Shown: positions 1-5,008, numbered from the stretch's first letter. The stretch: 5,008 bases of DNA from Syntrophaceae bacterium UBA2208 (GCA_002327885.1 DCUS01000141.1:1-5008); one strand, 5' to 3'. The notes: generated by a model from the sequence alone, not told the origin. Program-made: numbers and translations.

Positions 1-13
1 TCGATTAATTTTT

Positions 14-80
14 AATTATTTTGGTCAAAATATCTCTCGATGTCAACGATTATGTAATTATTTGTCGAATTATTTATCGA
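14..80. repeat. AT-rich direct repeats upstream of the ACT gene promoter
   Basis: Two 13-nt copies, AATTATTTGTCGA at 56-68 and AATTATTTATCGA at 68-80, differ at one position and share one base, giving a 12-bp period. A looser relative (AATTATTTTGGTCA) lies at 14-27. They end just before the predicted -35 hexamer at 85-90, where an operator or UP-like element would sit. The role is inferred. In such AT-rich DNA a chance origin is possible, though 12 of 13 matching bases in adjacent copies is more than expected casually. Confidence 0.4.
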
Positions 81-84
81 AGGG

Positions 85-112
85 TTGACTTTTCAAACCT
101 CCACTGTAAAAT
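85..112 (+). promoter_or_regulatory. Predicted sigma70-type promoter for the ACT/GNAT/EamA operon
   Basis: TTGACT at 85-90 (5 of 6 to the -35 consensus) is followed after 16 bp by TAAAAT at 107-112 (5 of 6 to TATAAT). Transcription would begin near 119-120, giving a leader of under 20 nt that contains little more than the ribosome binding site. It is the only clear promoter before three closely spaced genes, so it probably drives all of them. Confidence 0.55.
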
Positions 113-123
113 TTAATCAGTAA

Positions 124-129
124 GGGAGG
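124..129 (+). promoter_or_regulatory. Ribosome binding site of the ACT-domain gene
   Basis: GGGAGG at 124-129 lies 8 nt before the ATG at 138. This strong, well-spaced Shine-Dalgarno sequence fixes the start of the first gene. Confidence 0.8.
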
Positions 130-137
130 GATCGACG

Positions 138-536
138 ATGGCGAAGGCAAGAAAAGCAAAAGAGATCAGTTTTACTGTGCCAAACAAGGTCGGATTGCTT
201 TCGGAAGTCACCACCGCTATCGCAGGGAAAAAGGTCAGCATTACCGCTATATGCGCCTATGGTATGGGGAATGCGGCTTATTTTATGTTGACCACTGACA
301 GCAATGCCAGAGCGAAAAAAGCCCTTTCACCATTGGGAATCACTATCGAAGAGAAGGATGTCGTCGAAGTAGAGGTTCCGGATAAACAAGGAGAATTGCA
401 GAAAATTGCTAAAAAGATCGCGGAGGCAGGCATTGATATTGAGTATATGTATGCGACCGCCAGCTCAGGTAAAAAAGAGAATTGTATTTTTATGACGGCA
501 GATAATCGTAGGGCGATTAAAGTCATCAATAAATAG
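138..536 (+). CDS. Tandem ACT-domain protein, probable amino-acid-binding regulator
   Basis: This 132-residue soluble protein is almost entirely two ACT domains in tandem. ACT 1 spans about residues 9-72 (beta strand EISFTVP, then the ligand-site turn PNKVGLLSEV at 15-24). ACT 2 spans about 74-131 (VEVEVPDKQGELQKIA at 76-91, then AEAGIDIEYMYA at 95-106). ACT domains typically bind amino acids at dimer interfaces and act allosterically. No catalytic or DNA-binding domain is fused here, so it is a stand-alone sensor or partner protein of unknown target. It begins with a strong ribosome binding site behind a likely promoter and ends 10 nt before the GNAT gene, making it the first gene of an operon. 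Stand-alone double-ACT proteins of this size are often found near amino-acid or 2-oxo-acid metabolic genes, which fits the neighbours. The domain call is firm; the ligand and partner are unknown. Confidence 0.88.
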   Translation: MAKARKAKEISFTVPNKVGLLSEVTTAIAGKKVSITAICAYGMGNAAYFMLTTDSNARAKKALSPLGITIEEKDVVEVEVPDKQGELQKIAKKIAEAGIDIEYMYATASSGKKENCIFMTADNRRAIKVINK

Positions 537-546
537 AGTAATCCTG

Positions 547-1215
547 ATGAATATTCAAATCCGTTCAGCCAGGCCTGAAGATGCTCAATTTATAGGTTGG
601 GTGATACTCACTTCAGGACGGGCGCATGTTCAGCGTGGGATATGGGAGGTGATACTTGGGGGAATGGAGGAGGAAAATTTGCTTTTTCTTAAGAGGTTAA
701 CAATCACCAGAACACCCCATCTGTTCCATTACACATGCTTTCTTATTGCTGAGGTTGACAGCCATCCCGTGGCCGCATTGGGTGGATATGATCCAAAGGT
801 TTTAGGATACCCTGCACTCAGGCAGGCTGTTGTCGAAGCCTCACAAGAAATGGGTTTCTTAGGGCCAGACCAGGCAGCCATGCAACGGTCTGAGAGGGTG
901 CTCTGCTGTATTCCGGACGAAGTGGAAGGAGCCTGGGTGATTGATAGTGTCGCTACGGTCCCGGAATTTCGGAGAAAAGGAATTGTAAGTAAGCTGCTCG
1001 AAGAAATACTTGAGAAAGGCAGAGAACATGGATTTCGCCGAGCGCAAATTAATATGTATATTGGCAATATCCCCGCACAGAGGGCTTACCAAAAACAGGG
1101 ATTCAGAGTCCTGGATGAAAAGAGACATCCCGATTTCGAAGCTGAGATTGGTTCTCCAGGTATGGTTCGACTTTTGCGCGACCTCCCTCCTCCTAACCAT
1201 CCTCTTTACTCCTAA
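547..1215 (+). CDS. GNAT family N-acetyltransferase
   Basis: This 222-residue cytoplasmic protein has a GCN5-related N-acetyltransferase fold, transferring an acyl group from acyl-CoA to an amine. The acetyl-CoA-binding motif A is at about 133-155: VIDSVATVPEFRRKGIVSKL, with the pyrophosphate loop R142-R-K-G-I-V147, a modest variant of Q/R-x-x-G-x-G/A. Motif B is at about 168-186 (INMYIGNIPAQRAYQKQGF), with the typical N..A...Y...GF pattern. The first ~65 residues start like a GNAT (IRSARPEDAQFI) but continue with a helical stretch, and residues 80-125 form an insertion before motif A, which makes it longer than a minimal GNAT of about 150 residues. The ribosome binding site is weak (AGAG at 535-538, overlapping the upstream stop codon), and the 10-nt gap suggests translational coupling to the ACT gene. 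The substrate cannot be predicted; amino acids, peptides, polyamines and protein N-termini are all possible. Confidence 0.87.
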   Translation: MNIQIRSARPEDAQFIGWVILTSGRAHVQRGIWEVILGGMEEENLLFLKRLTITRTPHLFHYTCFLIAEVDSHPVAALGGYDPKVLGYPALRQAVVEASQEMGFLGPDQAAMQRSERVLCCIPDEVEGAWVIDSVATVPEFRRKGIVSKLLEEILEKGREHGFRRAQINMYIGNIPAQRAYQKQGFRVLDEKRHPDFEAEIGSPGMVRLLRDLPPPNHPLYS

Positions 1216-1239
1216 AGTTTTTAATGCTATTGATTTTCA

Positions 1240-2106
1240 ATGCAAAAATTTCAGGGGATGCTCTATGTTGTCATTTCGGCGATTGCATTTGGGGCGATCG
1301 CCATCTTTGCCAGGGCGGCTTATCGCGCAGGGTCTGATCCAATCAGTGTGCTCTTCTTTCGATTTACGATTGCCTCGATCATCATGATCCCCTTGATCAC
1401 GGTTCGAAAAATTCCATTTCCGCGTGGCTGGTTCCTTCTCGGGCTGATACTCATGGGTGGAATCGGTTATGTCGGCCAATCTTTTTGTTATTTTACAGCC
1501 CTGACTATGGCATCCGCCGGCTTGGTGGCCATCCTGCTCTACCTTTATCCTGCCATGGTGGTCATCTTTTCAACTCTGCTCTTCAAAGAACGTATCACCG
1601 GGCTCAAAATTTTGGCACTGATCCTGACGCTGACCGGAACGGTGCTGACAATTGGATTGGGCGGCGGAGGAAGCCTGCTCGGCATTGCATTGGCGATGAC
1701 CGCCCCCTTTATCTACTCGGCGTATATTCTCGCTGGAAGTAAAATCACAAAAGAGGTAGACATTTTATCAGCATCAACCGTGGTGATGATTTCCGCAAGT
1801 TTTGTATTTGGAGCCCTCATCGCCGTGAAAGGGTTGAATATGCCACAGACCTGGGTGGGCTGGGGAGGTGTCCTCGCGATTGCCCTCATCTCCACAGTGA
1901 TTGCGATCATCACGTTTTTTGCAGGCCTTAAGCGCGTAGGGCCAACCAATGCGTCCATGCTGTCAACTTTTGAACCCATGACCACCGTCATACTCGCTGC
2001 CATCGTTTTTGGAGAAGAAGTTACCCTGATGAGATTGGTCGGAGGGGTTCTGATTCTCTTTGCCGTCATTCTATTGGCGAAAAGTGAGTTCAGGGCCAAC
2101 TCCTAA
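1240..2106 (+). CDS. EamA/DMT superfamily transporter, inner-membrane permease
   Basis: This 288-residue, very hydrophobic protein has ten predicted transmembrane segments at roughly 7-25, 35-52, 64-84, 92-113, 122-140, 147-166, 177-196, 208-229, 236-257 and 262-281. They form the two EamA repeats of the drug/metabolite transporter superfamily. Each repeat ends in the characteristic acidic loop and helix: LLFKERITGLKILALILTLT at 113-132 and IVFGEEVTLMRLVGGVLILF at 255-274. Characterised relatives such as RhtA and YdcZ/YddG-type proteins export amino acids or other small metabolites, but substrates cannot be read from sequence in this family. The ATG at 1240 gives the usual short N-terminus before helix 1. 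It has no visible Shine-Dalgarno sequence and lies 24 nt after the GNAT stop, so it is probably coupled. An ATG at 1258 is a less likely start because its AGGG lies too close. With the ACT and GNAT genes it forms one operon. Confidence 0.9.
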   Translation: MQKFQGMLYVVISAIAFGAIAIFARAAYRAGSDPISVLFFRFTIASIIMIPLITVRKIPFPRGWFLLGLILMGGIGYVGQSFCYFTALTMASAGLVAILLYLYPAMVVIFSTLLFKERITGLKILALILTLTGTVLTIGLGGGGSLLGIALAMTAPFIYSAYILAGSKITKEVDILSASTVVMISASFVFGALIAVKGLNMPQTWVGWGGVLAIALISTVIAIITFFAGLKRVGPTNASMLSTFEPMTTVILAAIVFGEEVTLMRLVGGVLILFAVILLAKSEFRANS

Positions 2107-2152
2107 ACGGAATATTGGCCACTCAACGTGCCGTGGATGACAAATCTTTTGC

Positions 2153-2995
2153 ATGGAGATGAAATTGGTGTTAAGGTTTTGTGACAGGAGACCGGGCGAA
2201 GGGGTGGCAGATATTACCCAACTCAATCCCAAACAAATCCGAAACCTCATACGGAAAGGAAAGTGGGACAAACCCACGGCAGGACTGGCCATGGGTAATG
2301 CTCAGGCCAATCTGGTCATCCTTCCTGAGAAATATGCCTTTGACTTCCTCCTCTTCTGCCAGAGAAATCCAAAGCCTTGCCCCCTGCTCGAGGTCTTAGA
2401 ACCCGGAAAATTTAAAACAGAGCTAATGGCCTCCAATGCGGATATCCGAACGGATATTCCCCGTTACTCTATCTACCGGAGAGGAAAATTAGAAGCCACC
2501 GTAAAGGAAATAAAGAATCTCTGGGAAAAAGATTTTGTCACCTTTCTTTTAGGTTGCAGTTTTTCTTTTGAAGAAGCGTTGCTCAGAGCAAAGGTTCCCG
2601 TTCGCCATCTCGAAGAGAACAAAAATGTCCCGATGTACATCACCTCCATTCCCTGTAAACCGGCCGGAGTTTTCCATGGGCCAATGGTCGTATCCATGAG
2701 GCCGCTTCCTCCAGACAAAATTGTTCCTGCGGTCAAGATCACTTCTCGTTACGCCTCTGTCCACGGGGCGCCTGTTCACATCGGGGACCCTTTAGAGATT
2801 GGAATCAAAAATATTAAGAGACCTGATTTTGGGGACCCGGTGACCACCAAGAGGGGAGAGGTGACGGTCTTTTGGGCATGCGGTGTCACACCCCAGGCCG
2901 TCGCTATGAAAGCGAAACCCGATTTTTGCATCACGCACACTCCCGGTCATATGTTCATCTCCGACCTTCTGAATGAAGAATTAGCCCTTTTTTAG
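2153..2995 (+). CDS. D-glutamate cyclase / putative hydro-lyase, DUF1445 (YcsI, UPF0317) family
   Basis: The 280-residue reading frame shows the family's conserved blocks in order: RNLIRKGKWDKPTAGLAMG (30-48) and QANLVILP (51-58), DIPRYSIYRRGKL (101-113), FLLGCSFSFEEAL (131-143), VPMYITSIPC (159-168), HGPMVVSMRPL (175-185), TSRYASVHGAPVHIGDP (197-213), FWACGVTPQ (240-248) and ITHTPGHMFISDL (260-272). The vertebrate member DGLUCY converts D-glutamate to 5-oxo-D-proline; bacterial members are usually labelled putative hydro-lyases. B. subtilis ycsI lies among the 5-oxoprolinase (pxp) genes; none of those is visible here. The start is doubtful. ATG 2153 has no good ribosome binding site. GTG 2204 follows AGGAG (2186-2190) by 13 nt and would give 263 residues, closer to the family's usual ~260, removing an unconserved MEMKLVLRFCDRRPGEG extension. 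The gap to the EamA gene is 46 or 97 nt. The family call is firm; the activity on D-glutamate is inferred. Confidence 0.9.
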   Translation: MEMKLVLRFCDRRPGEGVADITQLNPKQIRNLIRKGKWDKPTAGLAMGNAQANLVILPEKYAFDFLLFCQRNPKPCPLLEVLEPGKFKTELMASNADIRTDIPRYSIYRRGKLEATVKEIKNLWEKDFVTFLLGCSFSFEEALLRAKVPVRHLEENKNVPMYITSIPCKPAGVFHGPMVVSMRPLPPDKIVPAVKITSRYASVHGAPVHIGDPLEIGIKNIKRPDFGDPVTTKRGEVTVFWACGVTPQAVAMKAKPDFCITHTPGHMFISDLLNEELALF

Positions 2996-3013
2996 ATGGA
3001 GTCGCCCCTGCAC

Positions 3014-3059
3014 AATGATCGTGAACCCTTTCAACTCTTTATAAATCTGAAATGATCGT
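3014..3059. repeat. 9-bp direct repeat flanking the aminotransferase -35 region
   Basis: AATGATCGT occurs exactly at 3014-3022 and again at 3051-3059, 37 bp apart. The second copy fills the spacer just upstream of the TATAAT at 3061-3066, and the first lies upstream of the -35. This arrangement would suit a regulator binding both sites, but each copy is short and no protein is known to bind it, so an operator role is inferred. Confidence 0.35.
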
Positions 3060-3066
3060 ATATAAT
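3038..3066 (+). promoter_or_regulatory. Predicted promoter of the aminotransferase gene
   Basis: A perfect -10 hexamer TATAAT at 3061-3066 is preceded, after 17 bp, by TTTATA at 3038-3043 (4 of 6 to the -35 consensus). Transcription would start near 3073, giving a leader of about 33 nt before the ATG at 3106. The AT-rich tract contrasts with the coding DNA on both sides. This suggests the aminotransferase can be transcribed separately from the upstream genes. Confidence 0.5.
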
Positions 3067-3091
3067 TTAAATTCAATTTCAATGTGAAGTC

Positions 3092-3097
3092 GGGAGG
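3092..3097 (+). promoter_or_regulatory. Ribosome binding site that decides the aminotransferase start
   Basis: GGGAGG lies only 2 nt before the first in-frame ATG (3100) but 8 nt before the second (3106). Normal spacing therefore favours initiation at 3106. Confidence 0.7.
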
Positions 3098-3105
3098 CCA
3101 TGTTG

Positions 3106-4401
3106 ATGGAGAAAAAGGAGCTTTACGAAAAGTTTAAACAATATATCGTTCCGTGTGTCGCGAACTACTATCAAGAGCCCCTCATTCTGGATCGGGGGAA
3201 GGGGAAATACCTCTATGACATCGACGGGAAAGAATATCTCGATTTTTTTGGAGGGATTGTCACGGTCAGCGTAGGGCATTGCGATGAAGAGATTACTTCA
3301 AAAACCATCGATCAAATGAGAAAACTCCAGCATACGTCCACCTTATATCAGAATGTCCAGACGATCCGCCTTGCTGAAAAGTTAGCCAGGATCACACCGG
3401 GTAAGTTACAGAAATCCTTCTTGACCAACAGTGGAACAGAGGCGATTGAAACAGCCATTCTTCTCGCCCAGCTCTATACGAATAGCCATGAGATCATTGC
3501 CCTTCGACACGGTTACAGCGGAGCCTCCCTTTTAGCCATGAATCTCACAGCCCATGGAAATTATCGCCTTGTGGAAACCCTGGTTCCGGGAATCAAGCAT
3601 GCTCACAACGCTTACTGTTTTCGATGCGCTTTCGGAAAGGAGTATCCACAATGCGATCTCGATTGCGCCAGGGATGTGAAAGAGTTGATTGAAACGACCA
3701 CTTCCAGGAATCCGGCCGCTTTTCTTGCGGAACCCATTCAGGGGGTGGGTGGATTTATCACTCCTCCCAAGGAATACTTCAAAGAGGTTGTTTCCATCGT
3801 GAAAAAATATGGGGGCCTTTTTATTTGTGATGAAGTTCAAACAGGTTGGGGAAGGACGGGAGGAAAGATGTTCGGGATCGAACATTGGGAGGTTGAACCT
3901 GATATTATGGTCATGGCCAAAGGAGCCGCCAACGGCGCCCCAGTCGGTCTAACGATTGCCACACCCGAGGTGGGAAATTGTCTCAAGGGATACCATCTCT
4001 CCACGTTTGGTGGGAATCCGGTTACTGCCGCAGCGATCCTTGCAACCATCGAGGCAATTGAGAAAAGGAAACTTGCTGAGAATGCCGAGAAAATGGGTAT
4101 GTATTTAAGAGAACGGTTGAATGAATTAAAGGAAAAATACCGGGTTATCGGTGAAGTCCGTGGGATGGGTTTGATACAGGGGATGGAAATTGTAAGAGCG
4201 AAGAAGGAGCCCGCCCCGGATATTGTCGCGGATATCTTCGAAAGCACCAAAGAAAAGGGGCTTCTGATTGGAAAGGGGGGTCTCTATGGAAATGTCATTC
4301 GGATCACCCCGCCTCTGACAATCGAGAAAAATGAGATTGACCATGCCATAGAAATCATGGATGAATGTTTTAGAAAAGTTCAGGTTTCTCAAGTGGTTTG
4401 A
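3106..4401 (+). CDS. Class III PLP-dependent aminotransferase
   Basis: This 431-residue cytoplasmic enzyme (433 if started at ATG 3100) transfers an amino group, usually from an omega- or beta-amino acid or amine to pyruvate or 2-oxoglutarate, using pyridoxal phosphate. Residues from start 3106: SGTEA at 109-113 (phosphate cup), HGYSG at 135-139 (aromatic stacking on the cofactor), EPIQG at 209-213, DEVQTGWGRTG at 242-252 (D242 would contact the pyridine nitrogen), VMAKG with the Schiff-base lysine K272, STFGGNP at 299-305 and RITPPL at 399-404. All key catalytic elements are present and the length is normal. It most resembles the alanine-glyoxylate aminotransferase 2 / 4-aminobutyrate aminotransferase / beta-aminoisobutyrate-pyruvate branch, but the substrate is not determined. 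It carries a four-cysteine cluster (C171, C174, C183, C187) on the segment before the EPIQG motif. It has its own candidate promoter, and a promoter for the next gene overlaps its stop codon. Confidence 0.93.
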   Translation: MEKKELYEKFKQYIVPCVANYYQEPLILDRGKGKYLYDIDGKEYLDFFGGIVTVSVGHCDEEITSKTIDQMRKLQHTSTLYQNVQTIRLAEKLARITPGKLQKSFLTNSGTEAIETAILLAQLYTNSHEIIALRHGYSGASLLAMNLTAHGNYRLVETLVPGIKHAHNAYCFRCAFGKEYPQCDLDCARDVKELIETTTSRNPAAFLAEPIQGVGGFITPPKEYFKEVVSIVKKYGGLFICDEVQTGWGRTGGKMFGIEHWEVEPDIMVMAKGAANGAPVGLTIATPEVGNCLKGYHLSTFGGNPVTAAAILATIEAIEKRKLAENAEKMGMYLRERLNELKEKYRVIGEVRGMGLIQGMEIVRAKKEPAPDIVADIFESTKEKGLLIGKGGLYGNVIRITPPLTIEKNEIDHAIEIMDECFRKVQVSQVV

Positions 4402-4426
4402 CAATTGAAATTGATTCAGATAGGAT
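4398..4426 (+). promoter_or_regulatory. Predicted promoter of the substrate-binding protein gene, overlapping the aminotransferase stop
   Basis: A perfect -35 TTGACA at 4398-4403 includes the TGA stop codon (4399-4401) of the aminotransferase. After exactly 17 bp comes TAGGAT at 4421-4426 (4 of 6 to TATAAT). The start point would be near 4433, giving a leader of about 170 nt that carries the whole palindromic repeat. The -10 is imperfect, so the call is moderate. Confidence 0.45.
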
Positions 4427-4457
4427 TTAAAATGGTTCTTTGGAATAAAAAGAGGTT

Positions 4458-4561
4458 GTCATTGTGAGGAGTCCCTATATGGTGGGACGACAAAGCAATT
4501 CCTTGAGATTGCCCCGCTTCGCCCTGTACAGCATCCGTTTCAGGGCTCCGCTCGCAATGAC
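4458..4561. repeat. Imperfect palindromic intergenic repeat, REP/MITE-like
   Basis: The ends are inverted repeats: GTCATTGTGAG at 4458-4468 pairs with CTCGCAATGAC at 4551-4561 with one difference, which is a G-U wobble in RNA. Pairing continues inward (GAGTCCCT to 4476 with AGGGCTC at 4542-4548) apart from small bulges. Inside are further short hairpins: GTCCC/GGGAC (4471-4475, 4484-4488), GCAAT/ATTGC (4495-4499, 4508-4512) and GCCCTG/CAGGGC (4521-4526, 4541-4546). No transposase frame is present. Dispersed palindromes with GTCATTGCGAG ends are common between genes of many environmental bacteria, especially Deltaproteobacteria, so this is probably one member of a genomic family. It lies between the aminotransferase and the transporter gene. 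Possible effects are transcription attenuation, mRNA stabilisation or none. No U-tract follows, so it is not a classic terminator. Confidence 0.7.
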
Positions 4562-4590
4562 GCCACAAAGAAAGAGAAATTGATGAACCG

Positions 4591-4597
4591 GAGGAGG
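4591..4597 (+). promoter_or_regulatory. Ribosome binding site of the substrate-binding protein gene
   Basis: GAGGAGG ends 8 nt before the ATG at 4606. This is the strongest Shine-Dalgarno sequence in the window, which fits a highly produced periplasmic receptor and confirms the start codon. Confidence 0.8.
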
Positions 4598-4605
4598 ACA
4601 GATAG

Positions 4606-5008
4606 ATGAAAAGATTCTTATTTTTTTGCTCAATTTTTTTAACCTTGGCCATTTTCACCACAATGACTTATGCCCAGCAGCCGGTCCGCGGAGGCTCTCT
4701 CACCATTGCTCAAGGGGTGGAACCTCCCGGATTGGATCCTACCACAGCCACTTCCGCGGCGATCCCTCGCGTTATTTACAGTAATGTCATGGAGGGTTTA
4801 GTCAAGATTAATCGAAGCGGAAAGATCGAACCATCCCTGGCCAAGGATTATAAAATTTCAAAAGATGGGAAGGAAATTACTTTCAATCTGGAGAAAGAGG
4901 TTAAATTTCATGATGGAAAGCCTTTCGATGCAGAGGATGTGAAGTTCACCTTTGATCGATTGATGGACCCTAAGACAGGAACCGCTCACCCCGAATATTA
5001 TAAAGACA
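4606..5008 (+). CDS. ABC transporter substrate-binding protein, family 5 (DppA/OppA-like), N-terminal part
   Basis: This frame is open from ATG 4606 to the window edge (134 codons plus one base), so the gene is cut by the window and not broken; family members are usually about 500-550 residues. It begins with a Sec signal peptide: positive start MKR, hydrophobic core to about residue 19, and a likely signal peptidase I cut after T-Y-A23 before QQ. The only early cysteine (C8) is inside the core, so it is not a lipoprotein. The mature N-terminus RGGSLTIAQGVEPPGLDP (28-45) and the following YSNVMEGLVKINRSGKIEPS, DGKEITFNLEKEVKFHDGKP and FDAEDVKFTFDRLMDP blocks are the classic start of the SBP_bac_5 domain. 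Such receptors bind di- or oligopeptides, nickel, opines or other compounds and hand them to an inner-membrane ABC importer, whose permease and ATPase genes would be expected just downstream. The ligand pocket lies mostly outside the window. Confidence 0.92.
   Translation, partial: MKRFLFFCSIFLTLAIFTTMTYAQQPVRGGSLTIAQGVEPPGLDPTTATSAAIPRVIYSNVMEGLVKINRSGKIEPSLAKDYKISKDGKEITFNLEKEVKFHDGKPFDAEDVKFTFDRLMDPKTGTAHPEYYKD

Noticed and set aside
17..46. Possible divergent promoter on the minus strand: TGTCAA at 41-46 reads TTGACA on that strand, with CAAAAT (18-23) 17 bp further.
   Set aside because: The -10 matches only 4 of 6 in AT-rich DNA, and any gene it would drive lies outside the window, so it cannot be supported.
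729..1200. Minus-strand and alternative-frame open frames of 110-125 codons across the GNAT gene.
   Set aside because: They overlap a well-supported GNAT gene, lack ribosome binding sites and encode low-complexity Ser/Pro/Arg-rich peptides typical of shadow frames.
1182..1213. Pyrimidine-rich tract with CCTCCCTCCTCC at the end of the GNAT gene, complementary to Shine-Dalgarno sequences.
   Set aside because: It is explained by the Pro-rich C-terminus (DLPPPNHPLYS), and there is no strong purine-rich site nearby for it to mask.
1293..1302. GGCGATCGCC palindrome containing the HIP1-like octamer GCGATCGC.
   Set aside because: It occurs once, inside codons for a Gly-Ala-Ile-Ala stretch. One copy is no evidence of a cyanobacterial HIP1 pattern.
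2978..2995. T-run at the end of the D-glutamate cyclase-family gene as a possible terminator.
   Set aside because: No GC-rich hairpin precedes it, and the run forms the final Leu-Phe-stop codons.
4432..4467. An 11-codon frame (MVLWNKKRLSL, stop) that could be a leader peptide before the palindromic repeat.
   Set aside because: The predicted transcript would begin at about the same position as its ATG, its composition shows no regulatory codon run, and a frame this short is expected by chance.
4416..4661. Minus-strand reading frame of 81 codons across the gap before the receptor gene.
   Set aside because: It reads through the palindromic repeat (giving the HCERSPE-type peptide typical of translating this repeat) and overlaps the real receptor gene; no ribosome binding site or family similarity was seen.

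Overview
The window is a gene-dense bacterial segment with six protein-coding genes, all on the + strand. The last gene runs off the right edge. Strong GGGAGG/GAGGAGG ribosome binding sites, sigma70-like promoter elements and a Sec signal peptide on the solute-binding protein suggest a bacterium, probably Gram-negative. The palindromic GTCATTG-YGAG...CTCGCAATGAC repeat before the last gene is a kind I associate with Deltaproteobacteria/Desulfobacterota and related anaerobic lineages. That placement is inference; nothing here fixes a species. No rRNA, tRNA, CRISPR array, transposase or phage gene was seen.

Layout. 1-137: AT-rich upstream region with a near-perfect 12-bp-period direct repeat, then a sigma70-like promoter. 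138-2106: three tightly packed genes (gaps of 10 and 24 nt), namely a small tandem-ACT protein, a GNAT acetyltransferase and an EamA/DMT-type transporter. 2153-2995: a D-glutamate cyclase/putative hydro-lyase of the DUF1445 (YcsI/UPF0317) family. 2996-3105: a 110-nt gap with a candidate promoter (perfect TATAAT) and a 9-bp direct repeat. 3106-4401: a class III PLP-dependent aminotransferase with an internal four-cysteine cluster. 4402-4605: a 204-nt gap with a candidate promoter whose TTGACA overlaps the aminotransferase stop codon, then an imperfect palindromic repeat of about 104 bp. 4606-5008: the N-terminal part of a family 5 (DppA/OppA-like) ABC transporter substrate-binding protein.

How the parts may work together (inference). 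The set has an amino-acid theme: an ACT ligand-binding protein, a small-molecule exporter-type permease, an enzyme family that cyclises D-glutamate to 5-oxo-D-proline, an amino-group-transferring enzyme, and the periplasmic receptor of a peptide or amine-derivative importer. A plausible reading is uptake, salvage or detoxification of an amino acid or peptide-derived compound, with at least three transcription units in one direction. The substrate cannot be read from the sequence. No single gene belongs to an unknown family. The points worth checking are the gene combination, the repeats near promoters, the cysteine cluster and the repeat in the leader of the transporter gene.
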